NCBI GenBank assembly: GCA_022592445.1 | Contig: JABYQR010000085.1 | Location: forward strand, 1-64,000 | Length of the DNA: 64,000 nucleotides | DNA from: Cytidiella melzeri | Lineage: Eukaryota; Basidiomycota; Agaricomycetes; Polyporales; Irpicaceae | Direction: 5' to 3' | Part shown: one piece after another, positions 10,381-22,704 of the stretch | Numbering within the stretch: the stretch's first letter is position 1 | How the letters are laid out: every line of letters starts with the position of its first letter | Position numbers and translations under genes: made by a program | The notes under the pieces: generated by a model | Told to the model about the DNA's origin: nothing | Seen by the model: the letters and a program-made list of their open reading frames with translations, nothing else | The model's database searches: none

Positions 10381-10867
10381 CTATCCATCCCCGCCTCACA
10401 CAACAATTAGCTGGTGACTAGCCTGCCTCTTGCTTGTGACCGGTGACTGTTGATGCTGATATTTGATAGTCGAGCTTATCCCGTGAGCTGGCTGTCAGGT
10501 TGTGTAGTTGAAATGAGCGGCCAGATTCCAGGGTGTTCAACATAAAGAGCTACGTTCTCTATGAGTCTTCACTCCTTCAGGACCTTTTTTTCGACTTTTC
10601 CCCAATCAACCATGCATAGATACGCACACATGTCAATGCTGCAGATCCTCATAGCTTTCAGATAGCTGCAAGGTAAGTGCTGCCTGTTACATGATCCCTC
10701 CGTCTCTCCCGGTCAACAGGGGACCTCCGCACCCACCTTTCGCATCTACACTCCTACAATAATGATTGACAGTACAAGGCCACCTGGCTCAGCATCCCGC
10801 TAGCCTTCCACGCAACAGGAAGAAGTTATGTACTCATACTGTTCCTCGTCCACACATACTACAAAGC
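10381..10867. other. Convergent 3' region between PET100 and the dehydratase
   Basis: About 490 bp between two convergent genes. No credible open frame is visible. It probably holds both 3' UTRs. Confidence 0.5.
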
Positions 10868-12268
10868 TCAATCCTTAGGGAAACTCCATTTCTGCCCATT
10901 GCACGACACCTGCCACTCTGGGTTAGCCTTAACTTCTCCTTCTAGTATGGTCCGATATCCTCCAAGCTCCCTTAGCGAAACCTTGAACCCCCCACAGACA
11001 ATGAAGACAACCGTGCGCTTCATGGCCGGCTGTGACGGCACCAGCCTGTCGAATAGACCAGGTGAGTACGCTGAGGTGAGCGTTGTTGCGCACGCGAGTT
11101 CGACTAAAATCTTGTGATCATCTAACACTAGGTGAGCTACATGCAGCACAGAAGGTCAAGTTGGATTCTCACCTGCAAATCGTAGCGCTGTCTGCATCGC
11201 CATCTCGTCGGACACGCATACACATTCAATCCCACCCTTGCGTTTTAGCGCATGTTTGACTACGCCAGGGCTTGGCCATGAAGCGCCCAGCGAGGAAGCG
11301 CGAGAGGTGAGTTTGGGTAGCTTTGCGATGTTGCAGTCATACTTTGTGTCGTGAATGACTTCCAATCCTTCAGATGGAGGTAATGGAGAAGATTCAAAGG
11401 GACCTGCGTTGAGGGATATTGACTGGTAGAAGCAGTTGGAACCGTGTGTCTCCATTGCTACGATTGGGACTGCGTCAATTTCCACGTTAGATGGAGCACA
11501 TATCGCAGTGAGTTCAATCTCCTTACCGTCATCCCATCCGACTGCCTTACAGCCAATGATGATACCTCCTAAAAGTCCACCGCCTCCTACGCAGCAAAAT
11601 ACTGCGTCTGGCTTTGCACCCTGTGGAAGTTGTTGAGCAGTCTCTTCGATCACGGACGAGTGACCCTCCCATAGGAGTGGCTCGTCATACGCAGGGACAA
11701 GGACTCTAGAGGACCGACAGTCAGAGATGAAAGTCATCGCGGCGTACACATGAAAACGTACGCATTCTCTTCTGCTGCCACTGCATCCTCTGCAGCTGCC
11801 AAAGCTTGTTGATAGGAGTCGCCTATCTCTCGAACCTCGGCTTCTTCTTTTTTAAAGAACGCCAGAGTTGAAGAGCTGGCGCCCTCGGGGAGGAAGACAC
11901 TGCATTTCAAGCCGAGGACTTTTGCGGCGCAGGCTACAGCCAAGCCGGCGTTGCCTCCAGAGGCGACTATGCAGTGGACGTCTGGGCCGTGCGTTTGTAT
12001 TGCTTGTTGAACAAAATGAGAGATCCCTCGGTACTTGAAGGAAAATGATGGCTGGAGGACCTAGAGATCGATGAGTCGGTTAATCTTCAAGTTTCAATCC
12101 AGCCTCTTTCTCGGTGGTAGGGTATATGATCATAATATGGCCTATGTGGAGGTGCTTACATCTAGTTTGAGATAAACATTGGCATCCAGAAGAGCAGAGA
12201 TATGTTTCGAATAGATGAGAGGAGTTTCAAGCCACAATCTCCTCGAATTCCCAGATGCTATCTTTCAT
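10868..12268 (-). CDS. L-serine/L-threonine dehydratase (PLP-dependent), 5' end unresolved
   Basis: Exons on the minus strand: about 12260-12160, 12060-11750, 11705-11173 and 11121-10868 (introns 99, 44 and 51 bp). The enzyme deaminates serine or threonine to pyruvate or 2-oxobutyrate. The PLP-lysine motif SFKYRG, the phosphate-binding SGGNAG and a glycine-rich GGGGLLGG are all intact. The C-terminal part (VCGGFKVSL) matches the family and the length is about right (some 390-400 residues). The problem is the start. The conserved opening WLETPLIYS is preceded in frame by a stop, and the only nearby ATG (12268) is one base out of frame. I found no upstream exon with a usable ATG. The gene may have a lost start, a frameshift or an unusual first exon. 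Confidence 0.75.
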
Positions 12269-12696
12269 TGACGTTGGTCACTGCAGATATTGAGCAGCAG
12301 TAGTCCCAGTCGATGCGCCAACTTTATCGCACTGGCGATGTACAATTGATAGGAAAGTTGCGGTCGAGTCAGAGCCAGATCAAAAGTACCCTAATCCGAT
12401 TCTCGCGATGCGATTGCTAACTGCAACTGCCTACTAGCGCGCGACAATAATCAGCGTTGGAGGTACAGTAAGCCAACTTTACTAAAATTGGGCAATGCTA
12501 GTGTTACATTCTGCAATGTGGTTATAAAAGTCTACATAAGATGAAGGATTGGTATCGAGGAATGTGGCGCGGTCCGTATGTTGTGATATCCTAAGTTAGG
12601 TTGTGGACGTATGAGATTGGCCATATTCTTCAACATCTCAGTCAGAACACATCGACAGCTCACATCATGAGGGCTGAAGGCTCTGAGCACTGGGCA
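12269..12696. other. Intergenic region upstream of the dehydratase
   Basis: About 430 bp between the dehydratase 5' end and the MFS gene 3' end, both on the minus strand. I see no gene. ATGs on the minus strand here are followed at once by stops. Confidence 0.4.
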
Positions 12697-15006
12697 TCAG
12701 ACGCTTTCTGTAGCGATTTCTGCGCTTTTGCCTTTTTCTTGCAGCGTCTCATCGGGAGACGGCGTCGCTTTTTCTCCGCGGAGTTCCTGACCACTGGCAA
12801 ACTTTGATTTGCTTCGAATCCAAGGACCGTATTTCTAGGTACAAGGAAATCAATGTGAAGGTTCGCCTCGAAAAAATCTCGAGTCTCAGCGGCGTGTACT
12901 TACGAAGAACAGAAACGGCAAAGGTAAGCAAGCCGCAGCAAGGAAGGCGAACACCGTCGAAGCCCAGCGAACGCCTAGGTTGTTGTACATCGCGGGGCTG
13001 ACCAGCGGAAAAACTGCGGCCAGTATAGATCGCAGCACAACAGTTGACGCGATAGCGCTCGCACAGTATATCGTGTAGGTGTCCACAAGGTATTGTATCA
13101 ATCCAGTCATTATTTGTGCGACGCCTATTCCGTATGGAATGCCGGCGAGTATTGGCACTATCCAGTGGATCGGTGGAAGACTCGTCCTGGAGCGGTTGAG
13201 GATATGTAACTCATGCAAAAACGCGTACGTACCACGCAAACCAGAACAGTCCTACAGGGCATAGAATGGCACCCATCATCGGCATGTAGAGGCGGCTAGT
13301 ATCAGATGTCTGGTCAAATTGATTGAAGCCAGTCAGATGGGACGGTAAAGATGGACGTACACTTCAGGAGGTGCTCTACCAGTTTGGCTTTTCTTCATCG
13401 CTTTCCTGTATAAATTGTTTTGAATAGGTGCTAGCGAGGTGCCTAATGCAACACCAAGGCCCACTCCGAGGAACGCCAACCCGCCTTCTCCTGGAGAGAA
13501 TCCACGTTTGTCTTGGAAGACTATAGGAAAGGCCGCAAAAAACACATAGAGAATAGCGTAGACGATGGATATGTAGATGGCTAAAAGGAGGACAATTGGT
13601 TCGGAGAACAAGAATACTGAGCTCGACCAGTTGAGTAAGTGGTTCTCAGTGCGACGGGAGGATTTAACTCACCGAATGGCCTTCTGAGATTGATCCTCAG
13701 AACCTCAATCAATGAGGAGCTACGCTGCAAGTCGTGCGAGGACACATATTCACACTGTCCACCTGTCTTTCGAGCCAGTGCTCGTGCTCTTCTTCGCAGT
13801 AAAACAGGAGCGAACTGAGATTGTAACCAGATCATCAGAGGGAGTTATTCATAATCATCGAAATACTCACAGTTTCTGCCGCGACACAAATCCCAAAACA
13901 GAGCGAGAGGGAAGAGAAGATGAGCATCAGCCAGAAATTGAACCGCCAGCCGAGCTTAGTCTCTGCGATCCATCCACTGATGACCGGACCTAAAACTATA
14001 AGAACGGGGAAAAGTTACTCATCTACTGAGGTAACGAATCTCAACACCTACCAGGTCCCATAAATGGCGCAGTTGCATAAACTAAGATAGGCTTTGTGAG
14101 TAGAGTAAGAGATATATGGAATCAGTACGTGCTTGCTGACACAACCCCACGGTCTTTGGCAAGCCACATGTCAGATATCACTCCGCTCGCATTTGTAAGA
14201 GCTTTGAAAGCGTTGTGATCAGTGCGTCATATAAAGGAAGGAAATAAGAACGAACGAGATGATCCAAAGATACCAGCGAGAAGACGCGTGGAGAGGATAG
14301 TGGCAGCATTGTGACCAAGAGCGCCTCCAAGATGCATGAGCGTGAACACCGAATATGTGCAGAGAAACACGATCCGCTACAAGTTCCGTGGCCGTTAAGC
14401 CGTTAAGCCGTAAGCTGAAAGCTGACTCGACTACTCACTCTACCATATACCTATAGGCCCTTGTCAGCAGGCGGTGTATTCAGGCAAGCTTTAGGTTTAC
14501 GCACCTCGCTCATTGGCGCGAATAACAACGGTCTGAATCACGAGTTCAGCACGATAACGTTATGTCATGAACTGGACGTGCTTACCCAAGGCCGAAGCCG
14601 AGCACATAAAGCGATACGCCCAATATTGCTACTTCGCGGCTCATGTGGAGTTCTTCCATCATCATCGCCAGACCCCCAGTATACGAGCTACTGCAGAAAG
14701 AGACAGTCCATGTTCCAAGTGCCAGCTTAAAACGTGATATTATTGCGAGTATTTTGGGCAGTCGATGGCAATGCTGCGTACTTGGATTGTAATCAACCAT
14801 TTACGACGTTTAGACCAGTTGAACGGATCTTCTGTGTCTTGCTCGTCCCAGTCGACGACGAATGGGTCCTCTCGCGTGCCTCGTCCAGAATACTTCTTGT
14901 CCCCTTTCTCATAGTGTGTTTGGGTGTCCGAGGGAAATACAGACACAGACGTCGCTTGGGGCTCCTTCGCGTCGCCACCGCAGTCTCGCGTGTTCTCTGA
15001 GGCCAT
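12697..15006 (-). CDS. MFS transporter (DHA1-like drug/polyamine antiporter type)
   Basis: Thirteen exons: 15006-14782, 14725-14586, 14532-14505, 14450-14439, 14376-14256, 14201-14133, 14081-14052, 13995-13871, 13814-13673, 13616-13361, 13295-13233, 13186-12904 and 12834-12697. They sum to 1632 bp, 543 residues. The N-terminal tail carries a DPFNWSKRRKW motif typical of fungal 12-helix drug or polyamine transporters. APMSEVYGR and an ATAPFMGP segment match conserved parts of the family, and a long central cytoplasmic loop is present. It should sit in the plasma membrane and export small molecules with proton exchange. The substrate cannot be told. Exons of 12, 28 and 30 bp and a GC-AG intron (14132-14082) are unusual. 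It is divergent from the GH31 gene. Confidence 0.85.
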
Positions 15007-15745
15007 GGTGGAGAGAGGGCAAATAGTGGACAAAACCTTGAGGAGTACTACCGGACGGTATCTCACCTCACCGTGACCGGCTGCCTAAAGTGTGTCTCGA
15101 TAGAAGACTTTGTAAATCTGCATGAAACGGTATCTTTTCGGCAGAACATGCCGCACAATCGTGGCTCGGTATGGCTATGTACGACTCTAGAGTAGACATA
15201 CCTTGCAGAGACTGCTCTTGTGGTCGCAAGTTCAAGAGCGAACGGTGGACTGTTCAACGTTCAGGCCTTCAAACACTGGAAATCATATGCGAGATACCCA
15301 AGGTGCGCGCTGGTTGTAACACACCTCGGCCGAACAAACCAGACAGAGCAGATGAAGGCCGACGTCGAGACTCGCTCGGGAAATGGAGCGGATCATCGTT
15401 TTGAGGCTCCGCACAACGCGCTCACGTGACCGTGTCGAGATTGCCGGCTGTGCGTCAAGGCGCATCTTGATTATCGACAATAATTGCAACCATCGCGAGT
15501 ACTTTCGGTCATATGGCCAATGCATTTCACACCCTCATACTCTAAAACATAAGTGAAACGGCGGCGGCGAAATTGGTATTGGTGCGCTGCATCGTCCATG
15601 TCGGCAAAACCTCGGGGGTTGGCGGGCCGTAGCCACACTAGCCATGAGCAGAGGAAGTATAAGACCACCCGCTGCTCGACCGCAACATAGGTACTTTCCT
15701 TTCAGCTTTTACTGTCCCCTGTACCCCCTAAATTGACTGATACAC
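15007..15745. promoter_or_regulatory. Divergent promoter region between MFS and alpha-xylosidase genes
   Basis: A 739-bp gene-free region between two divergent start codons. A TATA-like GTATAAGACC lies near 15657, about 90 bp before the xylosidase start. No other regulatory site can be named with confidence. Confidence 0.4.
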
Positions 15746-18739
15746 ATGCGCTTCAACGACGGCTTCTGGATACTTAAGAACGGTGTCAAGCCTTACTGGG
15801 GCTTGCAGGTCGTTCAAGCTCTGCCAGATGAGAATGGCACTGGATACAACCTGCAAGTCTCTACGAAGCCAATTAGACATCGCGGGGACACACTTGCTGG
15901 TGAGTGGCCAATCTAGCGTGATCGTCAGCCTCGCACATTTACATTGTCCTTCTGTTAGGTCCTGTCCTCAGCCTGAAAGTCCACTCTCCGACGGAAGGGG
16001 TCATCGGTGTCAAAATCGACCACTTCAAACATATCGATCCTATTCCGAGCATCTCTCTTTTTCCAGATGAAAAGCCTCTTTCTTCCGCTAAAATAGAAAA
16101 GGCAGATAAAAGTTGGTCTGTGTCTTCTGGGGGCCTCACCGCTGAGATCACCGAAAACCCGTACACGATCACCTTCAAGGACGACAAACGCACCTTGACC
16201 TCTGCTGGATACAAGCACCAGGCGATCTACGACGTTCCTTACCAATGGACGCTTCGGAGTGCCTCCAATGCATCTTGCTTGACGACTGACTTCAGCTCGA
16301 ATCCACACCCTCCCGTCCCTCCCGAGTTTGTCAGATACACTCACTCTGAGCTCAATCTCTCACCTGGCGAGCTGATTTACGGACTCGGAGAACAATTTGG
16401 GGCATTTGTCAAGAATGGTAACGTTCTTTGACCGTTACAACACTATATTTCCCTGATAGAAACGTCGTCACCAGGTCAATCAGTTAGCATCTGGAACCAA
16501 GACGGAGGGACCTCCAGCGAGCAAGCATACAAATGTGTCCCCTTCTACATCACAAATCGCAACTACGGTGTTTTCGTCAATCACCCTGGTGAAGTTGAAT
16601 TCGAGGTGGGAAGCGAGAAGGTCAGCAGGGTTGGTGTCAGCGTCGCTGGTGAGAGCTTGGAGTACTTCATCATCTACGGCAAGACGCCTTTGGAGGTAAA
16701 ATGCCAAACCACTGTCCGCGTAACTATCAGGTGTTGATTAGTGCTTTACCATCTGCAGATTTTGGAAAGGTATACCCGCATGACCGGCCGACCTGCGTGA
16801 GTACCCCTGCTTGCCCTCTTTCTTTGATGATACTGATTACATGGACATGACCTTGTTGCTTCCCATAGACTCCTTCCCTCATGGACATTCGGCTTGTGGC
16901 TTTCCACCTCGTTCCTCACGTCTTACGATGAGAAGACGGTTTCTGGATTCTTGCAAGGCATGCAAGATCGAAACTGTCCCGTGCGCGTATTTCACTTGGA
17001 TTGCTTCTGGATGAAGCAATACGAATGGTGAGTAACCAGCCTCGTCGGAAGATCGTCAATTCACAGTACCTTCCGTATAGGTGCTCCTTCACGTTTGACC
17101 CCGATTACTTCCCTGATCCGAAGGCCTATCTGGCGGAGATCAAGAGGAAGTATGGTGTCAAGATTTGCGTTTGGAGTAAGTCTTCATGATCAAAGCCTAT
17201 TCGCCAAATTTCATTCTTACCACCTACCCGTGTGTATCAGTCAACCCGTACATCTCCCAGCTTTCGCCTATCTTCAACGAAGCCGTGAAGGGTGGATACT
17301 TAATCAAGCGTACAGATGGCAAGCCTTGGCAGTAAGTGCGAAATTGTCAATTCCAGGAGCATCAGTTCACCACGGACAACGCTAGATGGGACTTGTGGCA
17401 ACCTGGACTTGGAGTTGTCGACATCACCAACCCAGAAGCTAGGAAGTGGTACGAAAGCAAGTTGGACGCGCTTATCGACCTTGGCGTTGACTGTTTCAAG
17501 GTGTGATTTGTTTCCTTCGGCATAAACATGCATCAGACTAAAGCTTTCTTCTGGTTGCAGACTGACTTTGGCGAGCGTATTCCCCATGCCGATGTCGTTT
17601 TCCACGACGGCTCTGACCCAAAGCTCGTCCACAACTTGTACTCCGTCATATACAACGAACTCGTCTTCAACTTGCTCAAGAAGCGCTTTGGAGAGGGCGA
17701 AGCCGTCGTTTTTGCGAGGTCCAGTACTGTTGGAGGACAGCGGTTCCCTGTGGTACGTAGCAGCTGTGTAGACCGAGCTTGAACTAACTTTCGAATTTTA
17801 TAGCACTGGGGAGGAGATTGTGAATCGACATTCGAGGCTATGGCAGAAGCCCTCCGGGGTGCACTCAGCCTGACCTTGTCCGGCTTCGCCTTTGCCTCGC
17901 ACGACATTGGTGGATTCGAGGGCCACCCACCTCCGGAAATATATCACCGCTGGGTTGCCTATGGGCTGTTCTCGTCCCATTCTCGCCTGCACGGTTCGGC
18001 TTCGTATCGTGTTCCATGGCAGTACGGCGAAGAAGCTGCGGCGTACATGGCGAAGTTCATCGACGCGAAGCACCGCCTGATGCCGCACCTCTATCAGCTC
18101 GTACGTCTTGCTTACTCTGACAAGGTATCTGAACATTCAGAACTCAATGTGTTTGTTTGTTTCAACTCTTAGGCCTTGGAAGGTAACAGCAAAGGTCATC
18201 CAATGCAACGTGCAATGTTCCTCGAATTCTTGGACGACCGCACGACGCACTACCTCGACCGGCAATACATGTTTGGACCGAATCTGCTCGTCGCTCCCGT
18301 GTTCGTGCCAGAGGGAGAGGAGTCTGAGTACTACCTCCCTGCAGGACCTTGGACGTCGTACTTCCACCCGGAGCGCACCATCGTTGGACCAACCTGGGTC
18401 AAGGAAGTTGTCCCGATCGACGAGATCCCTGTCTGGGTCCGCCCTGGTTCCGTGCTCTGCCTCGGCCCAGCTGGCGTCGGCCGTCCCGACTACGAATACG
18501 CCAAGGAGATTGAGGTCCAGGTCTACGAGCTCGCCGAGGGCCAAGTGGTCGAGGTCACAGTTCCTACTGGCAAGGGAAAGGCAAGCGCGGGCGTCATCAA
18601 GGTGGAGAGGAAGCAGGGTGAAGTGGTGGTCAGCGTCGCTAGCGGCACGGTGGGATTGTCTGGAGTCACCTTCTTCACAGGCGGGCGGACTAAGCGTACC
18701 TCTGCTAACGGCCAAAGCCATGTGAGCGTGGCGGTGTGA
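15746..18739 (+). CDS. Glycoside hydrolase family 31 alpha-xylosidase (YicI-like)
   Basis: Eleven exons: 15746-15899, 15959-16417, 16475-16695, 16759-16796, 16869-17027, 17081-17175, 17241-17331, 17386-17500, 17561-17752, 17804-18100 and 18173-18739. They total 2388 bp, 795 residues, close to bacterial YicI (about 770). The catalytic nucleophile motif KTDFGERIP is the signature of the alpha-xylosidase branch of GH31, and the acid/base region reads [10 protein letters not shown]. The N-terminal beta-domain and C-terminal beta-sandwich are both present. No signal peptide is visible, so it probably acts inside the cell on alpha-xylosides such as isoprimeverose released from xyloglucan. It converges on CMC2, 160 bp away. 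Substrate is inferred from the motif. Confidence 0.9.
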
Positions 18740-18899
18740 GCAAGGGACGTCAAACTAGGCGTATGCTCAAGAGATCAATGTACAACGCGCTGTAGAATAA
18801 TCTACACGCAAAAACGCTTTATATCTGCTGATAGCGTTTCGGATATGCATGGTGTGCGTGGAGCTGCAATAGCCTCTAGCGCGGACGGACGTGGCGAAG

Positions 18900-19301
18900 T
18901 CATGACTGCTCTTCTCGAATTTGTTGCCAAGCTTGCTCCGTTCTGTCTCTTCTTATCTTCGCTTTCTCTCGGTTCTCGGCTGCCTGCTTGACACTCTGTG
19001 CGTAACTCGGGTGAGGTGGACGATACTAGACTGTCTGGCATTACCACATACCTGTGCATGAAGACACCGATTGAGCTCAATCTTTGTGTTGTTGCATCCG
19101 CCAGTGAACTTGAGCCACGAATCTGCGTGACATGCTTCAAGAGCGTCGATGAAGTCCTTGCAAGCTGTGAAAGTCAGGTACGGTGCGGTCGCAAAGGGCA
19201 GTAATTTTCCATGTCGGCGTAAGTCAGATACCACGGAGGATGCTATAGCCGAGAAAAGTATGCGAACCGATGCGCTTTTCGACCATGAGCTGCTGATGCA
19301 T
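18900..19301 (-). CDS. CMC2: COX assembly mitochondrial protein 2 (twin CX9C)
   Basis: Exons 19301-19268, 19164-19052 and 18986-18900 give 77 residues. CMC2 is a small intermembrane-space protein needed for cytochrome c oxidase assembly. Two CX9C pairs are visible: the first spans KDFIDALEA and the second NNTKIELNR. They would form disulphides after import by the Mia40 relay. The basic tail (NREKAKIRRDR) also fits the family. The end of exon 1 was chosen (GTTCGC donor) so that the spacing to the first cysteine matches CMC2. A longer first exon using a GTATCT donor at about 19230 is possible. It is divergent from transketolase with 314 bp between starts. Confidence 0.85.
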
Positions 19302-19547
19302 GGCTGGGTGGTTGTGAACAATCAGCGAGACGGGAGGGAAGAGAGGTAATTACCTGGGATAGTGTCTGACACGGCTAACACCAGTCCGGTGAGCAATGGT
19401 GAGCCTGAGAGCGCAAAGGGGGGCTCCGGTACGTGACGAGCGTGACACCCAACCCGGGGGGTATATAAACAGATGTCACGGTGACGCGTGACTGAACGCG
19501 CTTTCGCCGCGGATTTGCGTGACGAATATGATTAGATATCATCGTCC

Positions 19548-19557
19548 GTATATATAG
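19548..19557 (+). promoter_or_regulatory. TATA box of the transketolase gene
   Basis: GTATATATAG about 65 bp before the transketolase ATG at 19616. A second TATATAA occurs near 19461. The first is better placed for this start. Confidence 0.55.
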
Positions 19558-19615
19558 ACTCTTACTTCTCCTCGACAGTCCCGAGTCCCTCCTTCCTCCT
19601 CTCACCTTTACGCCC

Positions 19616-22320
19616 ATGTCCAGCTTCGCTCCTCAAAGCTCTGATAGCATAGCTATTGCTACCATCCGTACCTTGGCAGCGGATGTCGTAGGCAAAGCTA
19701 ATTCCGGTCACCCAGGTCTGTAGTAGGACGTGTTTCGCGCGGTATTCCCTGTTTCTCATGATTCGACTACTGCAGGTGCACCGATGGGCATGGCACCAGC
19801 CGCACATGTTCTCTTCACACGGTAGGTACCGCTGTACCGTCTATTGATTTTGGGGCTGAAGGGTGGGCAGATTCTTCAACACAAACCCCAAGAGTTCGAA
19901 ATGGTTCAATAGGGATCGATTTGTTCTGTCTAACGGGTTGGTTTACGTCATCCTACACGCTTACACAACCGCTAAGGAGCCTTTTCATTTCGCAGACATG
20001 CGTGAGTAGTACAAACCTCTCATAGTACCTTGGTGCTCAAAACAGTTTAGATGTGCTCTGCAGTACATCCTTTTGCATCTCCTTGGCTTCAAGCTGTCCC
20101 TCGATGATCTTAAAAGCTTCCGTCAGCTCGATTCACTTACACCTGGTCACCCTGAAGTTGGTCACACCGACGGAATTGAGGTAACTACTGGCCCCCTTGG
20201 TCAAGGTTTCGCGAATGCCGTTGGTCTTGGTATCGCCCAGGCGCATCTGGGAGCGGTTTACAACAAGGAAGGCTTCGAACTAATCAACAACTATACATAC
20301 GGTGCTGTCTACTATACCATATCTCCGAAATGTAGGTATTCATTCGAAACTCATTAGTTTTCACCGGTGATGGCTGTCTCATGGAGGGCGTGGCGAGCGA
20401 GGCAGCCAGCTTGGCAGGTCACTTGCAGCTCGGCAACTTGATTTATGTATGTGCAATTACCTCGCATGTGCGATATCACTTCTAAACCTCTTCTTCTAGA
20501 TCTACGACGATAATCGTAAGCGGGTTTGGCTATGTTAGCTTCTAGCAAATTAACCACCTCAACGGCAGACATTTCCATTGACGGTGATACTGCGGTTGCA
20601 TTCACTGAGAACGTCGAGCAGCGATTCTTGTCCTACGGCTGGCAAGTTCTGCACGTTGACGATGGGGATAGGTCAGTGATTTCTTCACTTTATTACTGTA
20701 TAAAGAGCTGCACTGACTTTATCGTAGGGATCTCGAGGCCATCTACAATGCCATCGTCGCCGCTCGTGCAGAGAAAAACAAGCCTACTTTGATCCGCCTG
20801 CGAACCACCATTGGATTTGGCTCCAAGCTTCAGGGAACCCACGGTGTTCACGGCGCGCGTCAGTCTTTCTTCGCCTTTTCGTAAAATGCAATCCTGCTGA
20901 TAATCATTCCACAGCTTTGAAGGCCGACGATATCGCAGCTTTGAAAGTCAAGTTCAACTTCCCCTCAAATGAGACCTTCCATATCCCTAAAGAGACCTAC
21001 GACGCATATGGCGCCGTTGCCACTCGAGGTGCTCAGCTCGAAAAGGAGTGGAACGCTCTTCTCGCATCATATAAGGAAATTTACCCAAAGGAACACGCTG
21101 AACTCACGCGCCGTATCGCTGGCGAATTGCCCGAAAATTGGGAGAAGGCGCTCCCTATATACAAGGTGGCCGATGCTGCCCAGGCATCCCGCAAGCTCTC
21201 TGAGATTGCTATCAACGCCCTGACCCCTGTCCTGCCTGATCTCATCGGTGGTTCAGCGGACTTGACTGGTAGCAACTTGACCCGTGCCAACGGCATTGTA
21301 GACTTCCAACCCCCGAGCACCGGCTTGGGTAACTATGCTGGGGTCTACATTCGCTACGGTGTCCGTGAACACGCCATGGGCGCTATCGCCAATGGCTTGG
21401 CGGCGTATGGTGGTGTTATTCCCTTCATCGGCACATTCTTGGTACGTGTTTGAGGACGATGACCACCGCTAGCTGTTGCTAATCCTCAACCAGAACTTTG
21501 TCTCCTATGCTGCTGGTGCCGTCAGATTGTCCGCACTCAGCAAGCACCAGGTTATCTGGGTTGCCACTCACGACTCCATCGGTCTCGGTGAAGACGGCCC
21601 AACTCATCAGCCTGTCGAGACAGTCCTCCACTTCCGTGGGACACCCAACATCGACGTCTGGCGTCCCGCCGACGGCAACGAAACATCTGCTGCATACTAC
21701 AGTGCCCTCACTCGCAAACACACTCCTTCTATCCTTTGCCTGTCCCGCCAGAACCTCCCCAACCTGGAGAACTCCACGCTCGAACACGCGCTCAAGGGTG
21801 GTTACGTTGTGCACGAGGTTGAGAAGGAGGACCTCACGTTCGTCTCCACTGGTAGCGAAGTCAGCATCGTGTTGGAGGCTGCTCAGAAGTTGACGGAGGA
21901 GGGCTTGAAAGTCCGCGTGGTCAGCTTGCCGTGCTGGTCCCTGTTTGATAGCCAGTCGCGCGAGTACAGACTGAGCGTTCTGAGGAGCGGTGCGCCGATT
22001 TTGTCCGTTGAAGCGTACACGGTAAGTCTTTACAGAGCTCATACTATTGGGACCGAGACTGACCTTTCGAAATAGACTCTCGGCTGGGCCAAGTACAGTC
22101 ATGAGCAATTCGGTCTTTCAGGCTGGGGAGCCTCAGGACCTTACAAGAAGGTCTACGAGAAATTCGGGCTCACGGGTTCAAGTACGTTAAACCACTGGTT
22201 GTTTATGGTCTTTGATCTCACGTGTGTCTGATAGACCTCGCTGTTGTGGGCAAGAAGGTCATCGACTTCTACAGAAAGAAGGGTGGCGAGGTCATCTCAC
22301 CGCTCGACAAGGCTTTGTGA
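19616..22320 (+). CDS. TKL1: Transketolase
   Basis: Thirteen exons: 19616-19715, 19776-19821, 19871-19936, 19996-20001, 20051-20301, 20358-20446, 20500-20515, 20569-20671, 20728-20858, 20915-21441, 21494-22021, 22076-22181 and 22235-22320. They total 2055 bp, 684 residues, the normal fungal length. It transfers two-carbon ketol units in the non-oxidative pentose phosphate pathway with thiamine diphosphate, in the cytosol. Visible motifs are [25 protein letters not shown], the ThDP/Mg site [10 protein letters not shown], the YGVREHAMG segment of the second domain and [16 protein letters not shown]. Exon 4 has only six bases and supplies most of the GHA motif. The 16-bp exon 7 is also very small. 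Confidence 0.95.
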
Positions 22321-22704
22321 TAGTTGCGTGCGGCAAAGATGAATGGATGTAGGATGTGGGTCCTATCGTCTCTACTCGGCGATGGAAGATCGTAGAATCA
22401 GTGTACCTATACCAGATGTATGCTCCTGAATAGAACATTGTAATGCATGTCTTTGTATAATCGCTCTGCTGAAAATAAAGCTAACGAATGTAGAAGTTTG
22501 TTTGGCTGGCGTGAAACTATCCCTTGGTTGCATAAGGCATCAAGACGAAGTGTTCATACCTCATTTTCAATCGCCACCTCGGTTCTTGTACAACCACTAG
22601 TCAGGAAAAATCCTTGGTAGAATTTATTGACTATCGCTTCAGCTCGAGAAAGATAGCACCTGGATAAGTCTATGATAGAAATGACGACAAGCTGCTCTTC
22701 ACAT
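22321..22704. other. Convergent 3' region between transketolase and QCR7
   Basis: About 380 bp with no open frame of interest. An AATAAA-like signal near 22474 probably belongs to the transketolase 3' UTR. Confidence 0.45.
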
